Of a stretch of DNA of 33,393 nucleotides, positions 8,501 through 16,438 are shown piece after piece; position 1 is the stretch's first letter; every line of letters starts with the position of its first letter. The notes under the pieces were generated by a model that did not search any database, was not told the origin of the DNA, and worked only from the letters and a program-made list of their open reading frames with translations. This DNA is from Aeromonas allosaccharophila (GTDB lineage: Bacteria > Pseudomonadota > Gammaproteobacteria > Enterobacterales > Aeromonadaceae). Both the position numbers and the translations under genes were made by a program. The stretch lies in NCBI RefSeq assembly GCF_000819685.1, contig NZ_CDBR01000064.1:1-33393 (forward strand), read 5' to 3'.

Positions 8501-10357
8501 CACCCGATCCGCCACGAAATCGGCCTTGAGGGCCGGCCACTGGCTGCCCATGGGCCAGCCATACTGGGTGCGGCTGCGATTGACGGCGCGGCCACCGGGC
8601 TCGGCGAGCGACACCCGATAGGCCACCTCCAGCGGCCCGAGGGCGCGCACCCCATCGAGCTCATCAGCTAACGAAAAAGTCCCCTGCCCCTGCGCATCGA
8701 GGGTGAGATTGAGGGGCTCGAGATCTTTGGCCTGCTCCGCGAGCAGCACGTCACCCAGCGTGAACTCCTGCCACTGGGTAAAGGGCATGGTAGCGCGGCT
8801 GATTTTTACCTCGGCCTTGGCCTTGGTGGCACTCGCAGGTGCGCCGTAGAGATAGTCCCCTTGCAGCGGCAGGGCGAGGGCAGCATCCAGATCCGTCACT
8901 TCGCCATCCGGCCCCTTGCCAAGTTGCAGCTTGAGCCGTTCCGGCAAGAACTCCTCCACCAGAAAAGGCCACTCGAAGCGGCTGCCAGCGGCAGTCTTGA
9001 GGTTGATGGTCCAGCGCCCGAGCGGCGCATCGTCCGGCAGACGCAGGCCGTAGTGGGCGGCGCCAAGATTGTCCGGCAGCAGGCGCTTTTGTTCGAGCAG
9101 CTGGCCGTCCGGCTGTTTCACCTCCAGCTCCACCGCCATGCCCGGCAGCAGCTGGCCATCTTGGCCCTTAAGCAGGATCTCGCTGTCGAGCCGCTCGCCG
9201 GGGCGATAGAGATCGCGCCCGCTGAACAGATAAAGCTGCTGGGCCTGCCAGGGCTGGGTGCCGAGATCGAAGGTGGAGAGATCGAGCGCCGCCCCGTCGA
9301 GGCGCAGCACCGCCAGATGGTTGCCCTGTTCGGCCAGCAGCAGGCGGGCCCCCTGCACCTGATCGAAGCGGCGATGACCCTGCGGATCCGTGGTTTGCAC
9401 CTGCAGCCGGTTGCCCTTCTCGTCGAGCAGGGAGAGTTGCACCTCCTTGAGGGGGTCGGCGGTTGCCAAGGAACTGACGAACACCTCCAGCTGATCGCGG
9501 TAACGACGGGCACTGAGCCCCATGTCGCTCACCGCGAAATAGGTGGTCTCCTTGCGCCAGTCGTAGTTGCCAAGGGGCGACATCACCGCAAAGTAGACAC
9601 CGGCCTCCGCCAGCTGCGACTCCTTCACGTTAATAAGGCGGGTCTCGCGCCGGTTGGCATCGAGCTCCAGCGCATAGCGGCCGCTGAATACCCGCTTGGC
9701 CCGCTTGGTGATCTGCTCAAGCTCCCAGTTCCCCATGCCGGCACCGGGGCGATATTCCGCCAGAAAACGGGGCAGATACTCGGCATCGACCCGAAAGAAG
9801 TCGATATTGACCTCATCCACATTGACCGCGCTGATGGGCAGGCGCAGCTCGTCGCGCAGCGGCAATACCATGCCGCTGGCGGTAAACGAAGCCCCCGCCT
9901 CCAGCGGCCGGGTTTTGAGGGTCCAGCTTCGGGGGGATGGGCCCAGCCCCGCCTTGAGGCTCACCTCATAGCTTTTATCGGGCTGCACGTTCGGGAAATA
10001 GAGGGTGCGACCATCGTCGGCGAGGATCCACTCCCCCTGCAGCTGCTTGCCACCTTCACTGACCGCAAGCCAACTCTGCCAATTGGCCTTGGGTGCCAAT
10101 GGGCCGGAGAAGACCAGCGCCAGCGCTGGCGCATCCCGATATTGGCGGGCATTGGCCTGCACTACAGAAGTTGGCGCCCCGGCCTCCTGCTGGGCTGTGG
10201 ATTCTGTGTTCGATATTTGGCTGGTGGGCTTGTCAGGGCCGCAGCCAGACAGCAAACCGACCACCCCGCAAAGCAGTAAGGCCGACCAGCGGCGGCGCAG
10301 AGCGCCGGTTTCAGCGGTAGAGCGGTGAGAAGCAGAGGGAGAGTCGAAGAGGCGCAT
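5474..10357 (-). CDS. yfhM: Bacterial alpha-2-macroglobulin lipoprotein (YfhM/ECAM type)
   Basis: A large periplasmic protease trap: cleavage of the bait region is thought to expose a thioester that captures the attacking protease. From the ATG at 10357 it is 1627 residues, close to E. coli YfhM (1653). The signal ends in GLLSGC with lipidated Cys39. MG2-type beta domains fill the first half. The thioester motif CLEQ is at 6857-6868 (about residue 1164), followed by an alpha/alpha-toroid complement-like domain and a receptor-binding-like C-terminus. After the Cys comes Gly-Pro-Asp, so the classical Asp+2 inner-membrane retention signal is absent. The frame is open to 10435; alternative ATGs at 10417 and 10366 are possible, and none has a strong ribosome site. 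It is translationally linked to pbpC, its usual partner. Confidence 0.95.
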   Translation of the reverse strand: MRLFDSPSASHRSTAETGALRRRWSALLLCGVVGLLSGCGPDKPTSQISNTESTAQQEAGAPTSVVQANARQYRDAPALALVFSGPLAPKANWQSWLAVSEGGKQLQGEWILADDGRTLYFPNVQPDKSYEVSLKAGLGPSPRSWTLKTRPLEAGASFTASGMVLPLRDELRLPISAVNVDEVNIDFFRVDAEYLPRFLAEYRPGAGMGNWELEQITKRAKRVFSGRYALELDANRRETRLINVKESQLAEAGVYFAVMSPLGNYDWRKETTYFAVSDMGLSARRYRDQLEVFVSSLATADPLKEVQLSLLDEKGNRLQVQTTDPQGHRRFDQVQGARLLLAEQGNHLAVLRLDGAALDLSTFDLGTQPWQAQQLYLFSGRDLYRPGERLDSEILLKGQDGQLLPGMAVELEVKQPDGQLLEQKRLLPDNLGAAHYGLRLPDDAPLGRWTINLKTAAGSRFEWPFLVEEFLPERLKLQLGKGPDGEVTDLDAALALPLQGDYLYGAPASATKAKAEVKISRATMPFTQWQEFTLGDVLLAEQAKDLEPLNLTLDAQGQGTFSLADELDGVRALGPLEVAYRVSLAEPGGRAVNRSRTQYGWPMGSQWPALKADFVADRVEGGKPLPFQILNLDDKGQPVAGAVKVRLINEYRDYYWHYADGEGWKYEFNSQPYLEQEQTLQLDGKGPTPLTLQLAAGWYRLEVENSQGHQSSLRVEIGSYAWGGGGEQARPDKIAITLDKRAYQAGDKAKVTLVAPRPGKGLLLVEDGDGLRWWQRIELKGAGGDAKDARGEFEIPVSPEWQRHDLHISAQIAAPDSASKPAGKQQGQSLRSVGLVPLTLDREARRLPLTLSAPDKAVPLTRLEVTATSTPNSQGRVVLAAVDRGVLNISDYQPLDPFEIFFGRKRFAQDLFDNYGQVIPPQDGKLARLNYGGDRAPLKKGGALESRVEIAALWSGEVSFDESGKAVIPLDLPNFNGELALMALAWNEQQVGEAERAVKVVAPLVAEIGWPRFGARGDETRALVQLRNMSGEDQTLSLVWTLNGGLKANGELPSTLSLKNGEEQWLTLPLTVTGASGVASLQLAASGKDFAISRDWTLPLRSPWPAETRQRYQMLAPGQQMSFAPAELAGLDRANLQGLLSLSGTPPWDPAAQWQALADYPYACLEQTLSRAWPYLLTTADERAAWRKPAEGKQAASEADVQRALLQRLQRLQLPSGGFGLWDGRSDEEQWLTAYAADYLLARKEAGDAVPEAMLNQALNRLQSYLTDSQYGERWSSAPEHSRLAYQAYSAYVLARVGKAPLATLRLIWEQQADHARSGLPLLHLSLALSAMGDEQNAAKALSRALATERGDDYLGDYGSQLRDGALELSLLRQHKLAAERWPDLSAKVADTLAHRQWLSTQERLALLRLARFDPAVDWQTKVTSSLGSGSLSGSAPLQLRAPEALAASTVINEGKGSLYVQRTLVGYPEQAPARISKGMSVTRSWFNSDGQPFEPAKVKVGDLVVVRLNVSSESAVPDALLVEMVPAGFELENPAFGNSIKLEELSIEGKPAWQSEWNDYLKHQEFRDDRYTAALDLSEGSNQQLVYLMRAVTPGRYQVSPTQVEDMYRPELRAVGEDIHEVRISE

Positions 10358-10485
10358 AGGTTCCATCCCGAGTTGGAGCGCTGCAAACGCAGCGTGGCTG
10401 GAAACAGAATAAGGCATCCTGCTCACCCGACACAAAGCTCATTACCCGAATGGGCACATTTCCGCGCCCCTAATGCACGAGAATC

Positions 10486-10515
10486 CCCTTGCCCACTGAT
10501 CCAGTGCGGCAAGGG
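10486..10515 (-). terminator. Hairpin downstream of the DedA-family gene
   Basis: Long stem CCCTTGCCCACTG / CAGTG-C-GGCAAGGG with one bulge and a 3-base loop, directly after the stop of the dedA-like gene and before yfhM. No T run follows on the minus strand, so it may be a weak or Rho-assisted terminator or an RNA-stabilising hairpin. Confidence 0.45.
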
Positions 10516-10522
10516 TTGTCAT

Positions 10523-11182
10523 CTAGTCGTGGCTGGTCTCGTTTTTTGCTCCGCCTTTGAACCAGCGAAACAGGATGGCCATGACGGCCGCCAGAAACAG
10601 CACCAGTGAGGTAATCAGCAGGGCCCGGGTCAACAGTTCGCTGTGGTGGAGGAAGAAGGGAGTGTTCATCGCCAGCTTGCCCACCAAACTGAGGCAGAGC
10701 GCCCACATAAAGGCACTGGCAAAGCTGGCCACGCACATCCGCAGCACGCTCAGGCGGCCAATCCCCATCAGCATGGGGGTCAGCACCCGCACGAACGGGA
10801 TAAAACGGGAGGAGAACATCGCCAGAAAACCGTACTTTTTCAGCAACCGGGTCGCCTTGGGCAGGCTGTCGGGAGGCAACATCCGTTCGATATGATCCAT
10901 AAAGCGGGTGCGCTGCAGTGCCCGTCCCTGCCAGTAGGCGAGCACAGAACCTATGCCAGCAGCCAACGGCAGATAGACAAGAGTCACTTCGGGGCCAAAT
11001 ACCCTCATGCCCACCAACCCACCGGCCAGCAGTACCAGGCTGTCCCCCGGCAGGGGCAGGAAGACGAATGCGGACTCCAGCAGCAGTACCAGCATCAGGC
11101 AACTGATCAGCAGGGGCACCGCCTGCATCTGAACCAGGGCGTCAAAATCCTGATGCCAAATGGCCATCAGCATATCCAGCAT
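10523..11182 (-). CDS. DedA-family (SNARE-associated/VTT) inner-membrane protein
   Basis: 219 residues, the typical length of DedA/YqjA/YohD proteins, which are linked to undecaprenyl-phosphate or phospholipid recycling, membrane potential and envelope stress. Hydrophobic segments lie near 18-35, 42-60, 135-165 and 180-205. The family signatures are visible: a re-entrant segment FVFLPLPGDSLVLLAGG with the acidic residue, then the FSSRFIPFVRVLTPMLMG motif with the conserved arginines. The ATG at 11182 was chosen over the open frame upstream because GGGAGAG lies 4 bases ahead and the protein then begins as family members do. It is a stand-alone gene upstream of yfhM. Which DedA paralogue it matches cannot be decided by eye. 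Confidence 0.9.
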   Translation of the reverse strand: MLDMLMAIWHQDFDALVQMQAVPLLISCLMLVLLLESAFVFLPLPGDSLVLLAGGLVGMRVFGPEVTLVYLPLAAGIGSVLAYWQGRALQRTRFMDHIERMLPPDSLPKATRLLKKYGFLAMFSSRFIPFVRVLTPMLMGIGRLSVLRMCVASFASAFMWALCLSLVGKLAMNTPFFLHHSELLTRALLITSLVLFLAAVMAILFRWFKGGAKNETSHD

Positions 11183-11690
11183 GTCACTCTCCCTACTACA
11201 GGGTTCATCATGAACGAGGCAGGGGTTATAGCACCCATCCCCTGAACAAAACGTTAATTTTGTCCGGCGCCGGAAAAAAAGTGTGTGGAAATATTGCTGA
11301 CATGCCATGTCGTGAAAATATGCAACCCAGTCACATCTTAAACAATGAAGGGGCGGTGCCCTGACCGGGCAACGGCAATACGGACGTGGCACATGTCATA
11401 TACCGCAAATCCCGCCACCATCCAGCAGTCAAGCTAAACTGAGTCTGCGTACTTGCACTATGGTTCAGATTCACCACCCATCCAGTCAACAATCTGGCTC
11501 AACAAAAAAATAATTTAAAAACAAAACTTTAATCACAAAAAAGGCGCTATCCAGCATGACAAAAAGAGCGTGTTACAGTAACTAATCAATAGGGTTCCTG
11601 CTATGCCTCTCTTATTTATTACGGTGTCGGGTGTTCTCTGACACGCACCTGATTCGCCAAACATCTATTACTGAGCGGAGTACACCCAAC
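11183..11690. other. 508-base divergent intergenic region before the five-gene operon
   Basis: Contains the promoters of the dedA-like gene (left) and of the exporter/channel operon (right). I see no convincing gene. A strongly AT-rich block (11505-11542, A-tract rich) is followed by an 11-base palindrome, an ATGACA (11556-11561) that could serve as a -35, and a short GTGTC...GACAC inverted repeat at 11624-11644. The length and the A-tracts suggest regulated transcription of the operon. No regulator gene is adjacent. Confidence 0.5.
11572..11582. promoter_or_regulatory. Palindrome GTTACAGTAAC, possible operator
   Basis: A perfect odd palindrome (GTTAC-A-GTAAC) about 110 bases before the first gene of the operon, overlapping the likely -35/-10 spacer of a weak promoter. 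The binding protein is unknown. Confidence 0.3.
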
Positions 11691-12809
11691 ATGGAAAATA
11701 ACGATCTCTCGGTTGTCGAAAAACGGTTGGTAACGAGACTGCTGGATATGTTCATCAAGCTTGGGCTTATCCTGGCGCTTGCCTCTTTCTGTTTTACGGT
11801 GTTTTCGCCGTTCATGAATATGATGCTATGGGCCCTGATCCTCGCCGTCACCCTCTACCCCCTCCAGCAAGGCTTTGCCGCGCGCCTGGGCGGTAAACAA
11901 GGCCGGGCATCTACCCTGCTGGTGTTGCTGGGGGTGCTGCTCATCGTTGTCCCCACCGTCGTCATGCTCAGCTCCCTGGGGGACAGCGTCAGCGCTCTGG
12001 TCGACAAGGTGAACAACAACACCCTGATCATCCCGGCTCCCTCCGCCGACATCGCCGCCATACCGCTGGTGGGCGAAAAACTCCATGCCCTGTGGCTGAA
12101 GGCCTCCGTGGATCTGCCCAGCCTCATCATCAGCTACCAGCCACAACTCGGCGATCTGGCCAAGAAAGTCGTCGGCATCCTGGCCAGTATGGGCGGGGGC
12201 TTGCTGGGCTTTGTCGCCTCATTCATTGTGGCTGGCATCATAATGGCGTGGGGTGCACTGGGCGCAATCAGTGCCAAACGCATCGCCATGCGCATCACCG
12301 ATGAACGCAAAGGACTCGCGCTGACCAAACTGTGCACCAGCACGATTCGCGCCGTGGCCCAGGGGGTCATCGGGGTCGCCTTTATCCAGGCGCTGCTGGC
12401 CGGGATCGTCATGATGCTGGCGGGGATCCCGGCAGTCGGCATCTTCTTCGTTCTGGCACTGATCCTGGGGATTGCCCAGATACCGGTCATCCTGGTGACG
12501 GCGCCGGCCATTGCCTACATGTGGAGCGCCGGCGATCATGGCACCGCGGTTAACGTTATCTACTCCGTGCTGCTGATCGTGGCGGGCATGGCCGACAACG
12601 TGCTCAAGCCGCTGCTGCTGGGTCGAGGTGTCGATGCCCCCATGCCAGTGGTGTTGCTGGGTGCGCTGGGCGGTATGGCAACCAATGGCATTCTCGGGAT
12701 GTTCATCGGGGCGACCATGCTCTCCATTGGCTATCAGATTTTTATGGCCTGGGTGAATGACGGTGTGGCCACCGACACAACGGGTGTCGACCATGATCCG
12801 CAACCCTGA
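11691..12809 (+). CDS. AI-2E family transporter (YdiK/PerM-like membrane protein)
   Basis: A 372-residue polytopic inner-membrane protein of the AI-2E family (COG0628). Members include proposed AI-2 exporters and Na+/H+ antiporters, so the substrate cannot be read from sequence. Paired hydrophobic segments lie near the N-terminus (about 25-65, 85-100), followed by a soluble stretch (about 105-150) and a C-terminal membrane block (about 165-350) with the Gly/Pro-rich segments AGIPAVGIFFVLALILGIAQIP and VLLGALGGMATNGILGMFIG typical of the family. The ATG at 11691 has GGAG 10 bases ahead; the frame is open further upstream without a better start. It is the first gene of the operon and overlaps the next gene by 17 bases. 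Confidence 0.9.
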   Translation: MENNDLSVVEKRLVTRLLDMFIKLGLILALASFCFTVFSPFMNMMLWALILAVTLYPLQQGFAARLGGKQGRASTLLVLLGVLLIVVPTVVMLSSLGDSVSALVDKVNNNTLIIPAPSADIAAIPLVGEKLHALWLKASVDLPSLIISYQPQLGDLAKKVVGILASMGGGLLGFVASFIVAGIIMAWGALGAISAKRIAMRITDERKGLALTKLCTSTIRAVAQGVIGVAFIQALLAGIVMMLAGIPAVGIFFVLALILGIAQIPVILVTAPAIAYMWSAGDHGTAVNVIYSVLLIVAGMADNVLKPLLLGRGVDAPMPVVLLGALGGMATNGILGMFIGATMLSIGYQIFMAWVNDGVATDTTGVDHDPQP

Positions 12810-14313
12810 GGCAGGCCGCTACCTGCTGAGCGGCGTGGCAACCTTGCTGCTCTCTGCCTGCACGACGCTCGGCCCGGATTACCGCACACCGCATGTGCCG
12901 GAGATCGCCCCGTGGCAAATGACATTGCCACAGGAGCGATCCGCCGGGCACGATTACCAGCGATGGTGGGCCCAACTGCATGACCCCATCCTGACAACCC
13001 TGGTCGAGCAAGCCATGCAGCAAAACCCGGATGTCAGGGTGGCAGGGCTGCGGTTGCTCGAGTCACGCGCCCAGCTCGGCATCGCCGAGAGCCTGCTCGG
13101 ACCGCAGGCAACCATTGGCAGCGGAGAGTGGCTGCGCAGCGGCCAGCAACGCAATGGCAGTTATCAATCAGGCAGGCGTTATAGCGCGAGTTTCAATCTG
13201 GGGTGGGAACTCGATTTTTGGGGAAAATTCCAGCGCGGTATCGAGTCGGCCGATGCCAACTACTTTGCCACTCTCGCCCAATATGACGATGTTCAGGTGC
13301 TGCTGGCGGCACAAGTGGCCCAGCTCTATGTCACGATCAGAACGCTGGAAGCCAGATTGCAAATCGCCAACCACAACGCACAGATCCAGAAACGCAGTCT
13401 GCAGATCACCGAACGGCTGTTCCACAGCGGCAATAATGCCGAACTGGATGTGCAGCAGGCTAACACCCAATACCTCTCCACCCTCTCCAGCGTCCCCCAG
13501 CTGGAGACCAGCCTGCGGCAGAGCCAGAACGCCCTGGGTATTCTGCTGGCCAGGCTACCCGGTCCACTGCCGGAGATGGCCGCCAATAGCGGCATCATTC
13601 CACAGGGAGAGCTGGCGCTGGTCACCGAGCTTCCCGCAGATTTGCTGCGGCGGCGTCCCGATGTGCGCGCGGCCGAGCGACAACTGGCAGCCCAGTCGGC
13701 GCTCATCGGTGTCGCGGAAAGCGAGCTCTATCCCGCCATCTCCCTGATCGGCAGCCTGGGGATCAGCGGTAACAACAGCGATGGCCGCAACATCTCCTGG
13801 GTGGCCGGTCCCACATTTAGCTGGAATCTGCTCGATCAAGGACGCCTTGGCAATCAGGTGCTGGTACAGGATGCCCGTTTCCTGCAACTTCATGAGCGAT
13901 ACCGCGAGCGGGTCTTTCAGGCGGCTCGCGATGTCGATGATGCCGCCATCGCCTATGCCAATGGCAAGGAGGAAATCCGGCTACTGACAGCAACGGGAGC
14001 GGCAGCAGAGCGCTCTCTGGCGATTGCCAACACCCAATACCGTGAGGGAATGGCGGACTTCCAGCGGGTGCTCGATTCACAACGCGCACTCTTCAACCAG
14101 CAGGAGCGGCTGGTCAATAGTCGCGGGGATCAGATGCGCGCCCTGATCACCCTTTACAAGGCCCTCGGCGGCGGCTGGGAGCAGGGGCGTCAGAGACCGC
14201 TGGTTTCACCCGAGGTCGACGCCCGACTTCGCACCCGGGATGGCTGGTCCCCCCTCCTCAATATGCCCCTGCCCGCGGCGACGGCACCGAACAAGGTGGA
14301 CAACCATGAATGA
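12793..14313 (+). CDS. Outer-membrane efflux lipoprotein (NodT/TolC family)
   Basis: A 506-residue outer-membrane channel component of a tripartite exporter. The signal MIRNPEAGRYLLSGVATLLLSAC ends in a clean lipobox (LSAC, Cys23), followed by TTLGPDYRTP, the standard NodT start. Two OEP repeats follow, with the family motifs ELDFWGKF (about residue 140), LLARLPGPLP, and DLLRRRPDVRAAERQLAA (about 285-302), then a second long coiled-coil stretch. The start at ATG 12793 overlaps the preceding gene by 17 bases, and the stop overlaps the next start (ATGAATGA), which implies coupled translation. Substrate unknown. Confidence 0.94.
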   Translation: MIRNPEAGRYLLSGVATLLLSACTTLGPDYRTPHVPEIAPWQMTLPQERSAGHDYQRWWAQLHDPILTTLVEQAMQQNPDVRVAGLRLLESRAQLGIAESLLGPQATIGSGEWLRSGQQRNGSYQSGRRYSASFNLGWELDFWGKFQRGIESADANYFATLAQYDDVQVLLAAQVAQLYVTIRTLEARLQIANHNAQIQKRSLQITERLFHSGNNAELDVQQANTQYLSTLSSVPQLETSLRQSQNALGILLARLPGPLPEMAANSGIIPQGELALVTELPADLLRRRPDVRAAERQLAAQSALIGVAESELYPAISLIGSLGISGNNSDGRNISWVAGPTFSWNLLDQGRLGNQVLVQDARFLQLHERYRERVFQAARDVDDAAIAYANGKEEIRLLTATGAAAERSLAIANTQYREGMADFQRVLDSQRALFNQQERLVNSRGDQMRALITLYKALGGGWEQGRQRPLVSPEVDARLRTRDGWSPLLNMPLPAATAPNKVDNHE

Positions 14314-15400
14314 CTCTTCATCCCCGGCCGGTCGTGCCAGTCTCAATGGCGTCATGGCCGTGCTGTTCCTCACGCTCTTGCTGCTAGGCTGGTATCTGCT
14401 GGCGGATCGCCTCACCCCGTATACATCACAGGCCAGAGTACAAGCCTTCGTCATTCCGGTTGCAGCCGAAGTCGCAGGCCAGATCCAGAAGGTCTACGTT
14501 CATGACAATCAGGAGGTCGCCCCTGGTGACCCCCTGTTCGAACTCGACCCGGAGCCCTACGACATCGCTCTGGCACGGGCTCGCGCCGATTATCAAACGG
14601 TACTGAGTTCGGTCAAGGCCAACAATGAGATGGTCACAGCAGCAGAAGCCGGCTGGCAGGCAGCCAAAGCGGCCTATGATAACGCCGCCAAGGATGCAGA
14701 GCGCCAGGAGCGGCTCTATCGCGAAGATCCGGGCGCCATCTCGGTACGCCGCCTCGAAGTGGCCCAGGCCACCCGGGAGACAGCACTGAGTCAAGTAGCC
14801 GCGGCCAAAGCCGACGTCCGCCGTGCCATTGAAGCCGCCGGCGTAACTGGCGAGAACAACTCCCAACTGCTCAGTGCCCGCGCGGCGGTACACAAAGCCG
14901 AACTGGATCGCAACAACACCAAGGTGCTGGCCCCCGGCCGTGGCCTTGTCACGGATCTGAACACTGATGCGGGGCAGTTCATCGCGGCCGGTAGCCCAGC
15001 CATGACCCTGATCGCCATCCACGATGTCTGGGTCTCTGCCGACATGACAGAGAACAACCTCGGTAATATCCAGACTGGCGACAGGGTCACCATCTTGCTG
15101 GACAGCCTGCCGGGTCACTTGTTCGAAGGCGAAGTGCGCAGCATCGGTTACGGGATCAGTGATGGCAAGAGCCAGCCCGCCGGCACCCTGCCCACGGTAG
15201 ACAACAACCGAGACTGGCTGCGCCAGGCCCAGCGTTTTCCGGTCAAGATCCGCTTCACTCCTGATGATTTCCCCCCCGTTGAGGCACTGCGGGTCGGCGG
15301 CCAGGCCGATGTGCTGGTCTACGCGAGCGATAACTCTGTGATGAACCTGCTCGGTGCACTCCACATTCGCCTGATGAGCCTCTGCTCCTTTCTTTATTAA
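14306..15400 (+). CDS. HlyD-family periplasmic adaptor (membrane fusion protein)
   Basis: A 364-residue adaptor of the EmrA/AaeA type that links an inner-membrane pump to the outer-membrane channel. One N-terminal membrane anchor (about 14-33) is followed by the first half of the biotinyl-lipoyl domain (VQAFVIPVAAEVAGQI... VAPGDPLFELDPEPY, about 50-90), an alpha-helical hairpin (about 90-210), the second lipoyl half (VLAPGRGLVTDLNTDAGQFI, about 210-230) and a beta-barrel domain (GDRVTILLDSLPGHLFEGEVRSIG). The ATG at 14306 has AAGGTGG ahead and overlaps the stop of the upstream gene by 8 bases. It is followed 8 bases later by the DUF2955 gene. Confidence 0.94.
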   Translation: MNDSSSPAGRASLNGVMAVLFLTLLLLGWYLLADRLTPYTSQARVQAFVIPVAAEVAGQIQKVYVHDNQEVAPGDPLFELDPEPYDIALARARADYQTVLSSVKANNEMVTAAEAGWQAAKAAYDNAAKDAERQERLYREDPGAISVRRLEVAQATRETALSQVAAAKADVRRAIEAAGVTGENNSQLLSARAAVHKAELDRNNTKVLAPGRGLVTDLNTDAGQFIAAGSPAMTLIAIHDVWVSADMTENNLGNIQTGDRVTILLDSLPGHLFEGEVRSIGYGISDGKSQPAGTLPTVDNNRDWLRQAQRFPVKIRFTPDDFPPVEALRVGGQADVLVYASDNSVMNLLGALHIRLMSLCSFLY

Positions 15401-15408
15401 GGTCGCTT

Positions 15409-16428
15409 ATGCATAACGCTGACAGGGCTGTGCTACGGATCGGGACAGGGATCATGCTCACGACCCTGCTCTGTTACGGGCTGGCACTGCCCATGCCCCA
15501 TCTTGGGCTCATCATGGCCTGGCTGGTGCTGTGCCAACCCGGAGAGCCGGTTGGCCTGAAAAAGGGGTTGGCAAGTGCGGCCCTCTTGCTGGGGATCATG
15601 GCCAGTGGGGTATTGCTGGTGCCCCTGCTGGCACACTATGCCCTGGCGGCCGTGCTGCTTGTCGGCTTGCTGCTCTATCTCCTGATGCAGTTGGTGATGG
15701 CAGGCAAAGGTGCCCCTGCCATCCTGCTTATCATGGCCATCACGGTGATCCCGGTGGCGGGGCTTATCGAACAGTCGCTGGCCATCGCCCTCGCCAGGAT
15801 GATGGCCATGGGTACGCTGATCGGCATGCTGGTCAACGGGGTTGCCCATCATCTGTTTCCACCACAGGCCACGGGCAGTGCGGTGGCCAAGCCAGCCCCG
15901 CCACGCCCCGAACACCCGAAACGTCTGGCTCTCAGAGCCGTGGCCATCGTACTGCCAGTCTGGTTGCTCGCACTCAGCAATCCCGCATTCTACATACCGG
16001 CCGTGATGAAAACGGTCACGCTGGGCCAGCAGAGCACAGCGTTACATGCCAAAGAGGCGGGCAGAGCACTGGTATTATCGACGCTGTGTGGCGCCCTGCT
16101 GGCCTTCGCGCTGTGGCTTGGACTGGCAATCTGGCCCTCTCTGCTCATGCTGATGCTACTGCTGACTCTTATGACGCTATGGCTGGCACGACGCTTGTTG
16201 CGACTGGTCGCGAGCCGCTTCCCGCCCTCTTTCTGGAGCAATGCCTGGATAACGGCGCTGATCCTGTTTGGTCCGGCCATTGAAGACAGTGCCGCTGGCA
16301 AGGATGTCTGGCTTGCGGCGGCAATGCGCTGCGGCCTCTATCTGCTGGTCGCTAGCTACGGCTGGTTCTGTCTCTTGCTGCTCGAGCAGTGGTGGCCGGC
16401 AGGCCGCCCACTGGCGGAAACTCAATGA
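15409..16428 (+). CDS. DUF2955/FUSC-like inner-membrane protein, likely exporter pump
   Basis: A 339-residue polytopic membrane protein. Two hydrophobic blocks (about 10-150 and 170-325, each with four to five likely spanning segments) are joined by a short hydrophilic Pro-rich linker (PKPAPPRPEHPKRL-like, about 160-178). This duplicated layout is typical of DUF2955 and FUSC/aromatic-acid exporter proteins such as AaeB, which lack the large cytosolic domain here. Such proteins are commonly encoded beside an HlyD-type adaptor, as here. It is the probable inner-membrane pump of the tripartite system, energised by the proton gradient by analogy. AAGG lies about 8 bases before the ATG. The family call is from memory and has moderate certainty; substrate unknown. 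Confidence 0.82.
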   Translation: MHNADRAVLRIGTGIMLTTLLCYGLALPMPHLGLIMAWLVLCQPGEPVGLKKGLASAALLLGIMASGVLLVPLLAHYALAAVLLVGLLLYLLMQLVMAGKGAPAILLIMAITVIPVAGLIEQSLAIALARMMAMGTLIGMLVNGVAHHLFPPQATGSAVAKPAPPRPEHPKRLALRAVAIVLPVWLLALSNPAFYIPAVMKTVTLGQQSTALHAKEAGRALVLSTLCGALLAFALWLGLAIWPSLLMLMLLLTLMTLWLARRLLRLVASRFPPSFWSNAWITALILFGPAIEDSAAGKDVWLAAAMRCGLYLLVASYGWFCLLLLEQWWPAGRPLAETQ

Positions 16429-16438
16429 GGAGAGTGAC

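Noticed and set aside
8861..10279. A 472-codon plus-strand frame opposite yfhM, and a 427-codon one at 7388-8671
   Set aside because: Antisense shadows of the macroglobulin coding frame; no ribosome site or recognisable domain.
11691..12809. Reading the AI-2E family gene as a quorum-sensing (AI-2) exporter
   Set aside because: The family name is historical; members include antiporters, and nothing in the sequence or neighbours fixes AI-2 as substrate.
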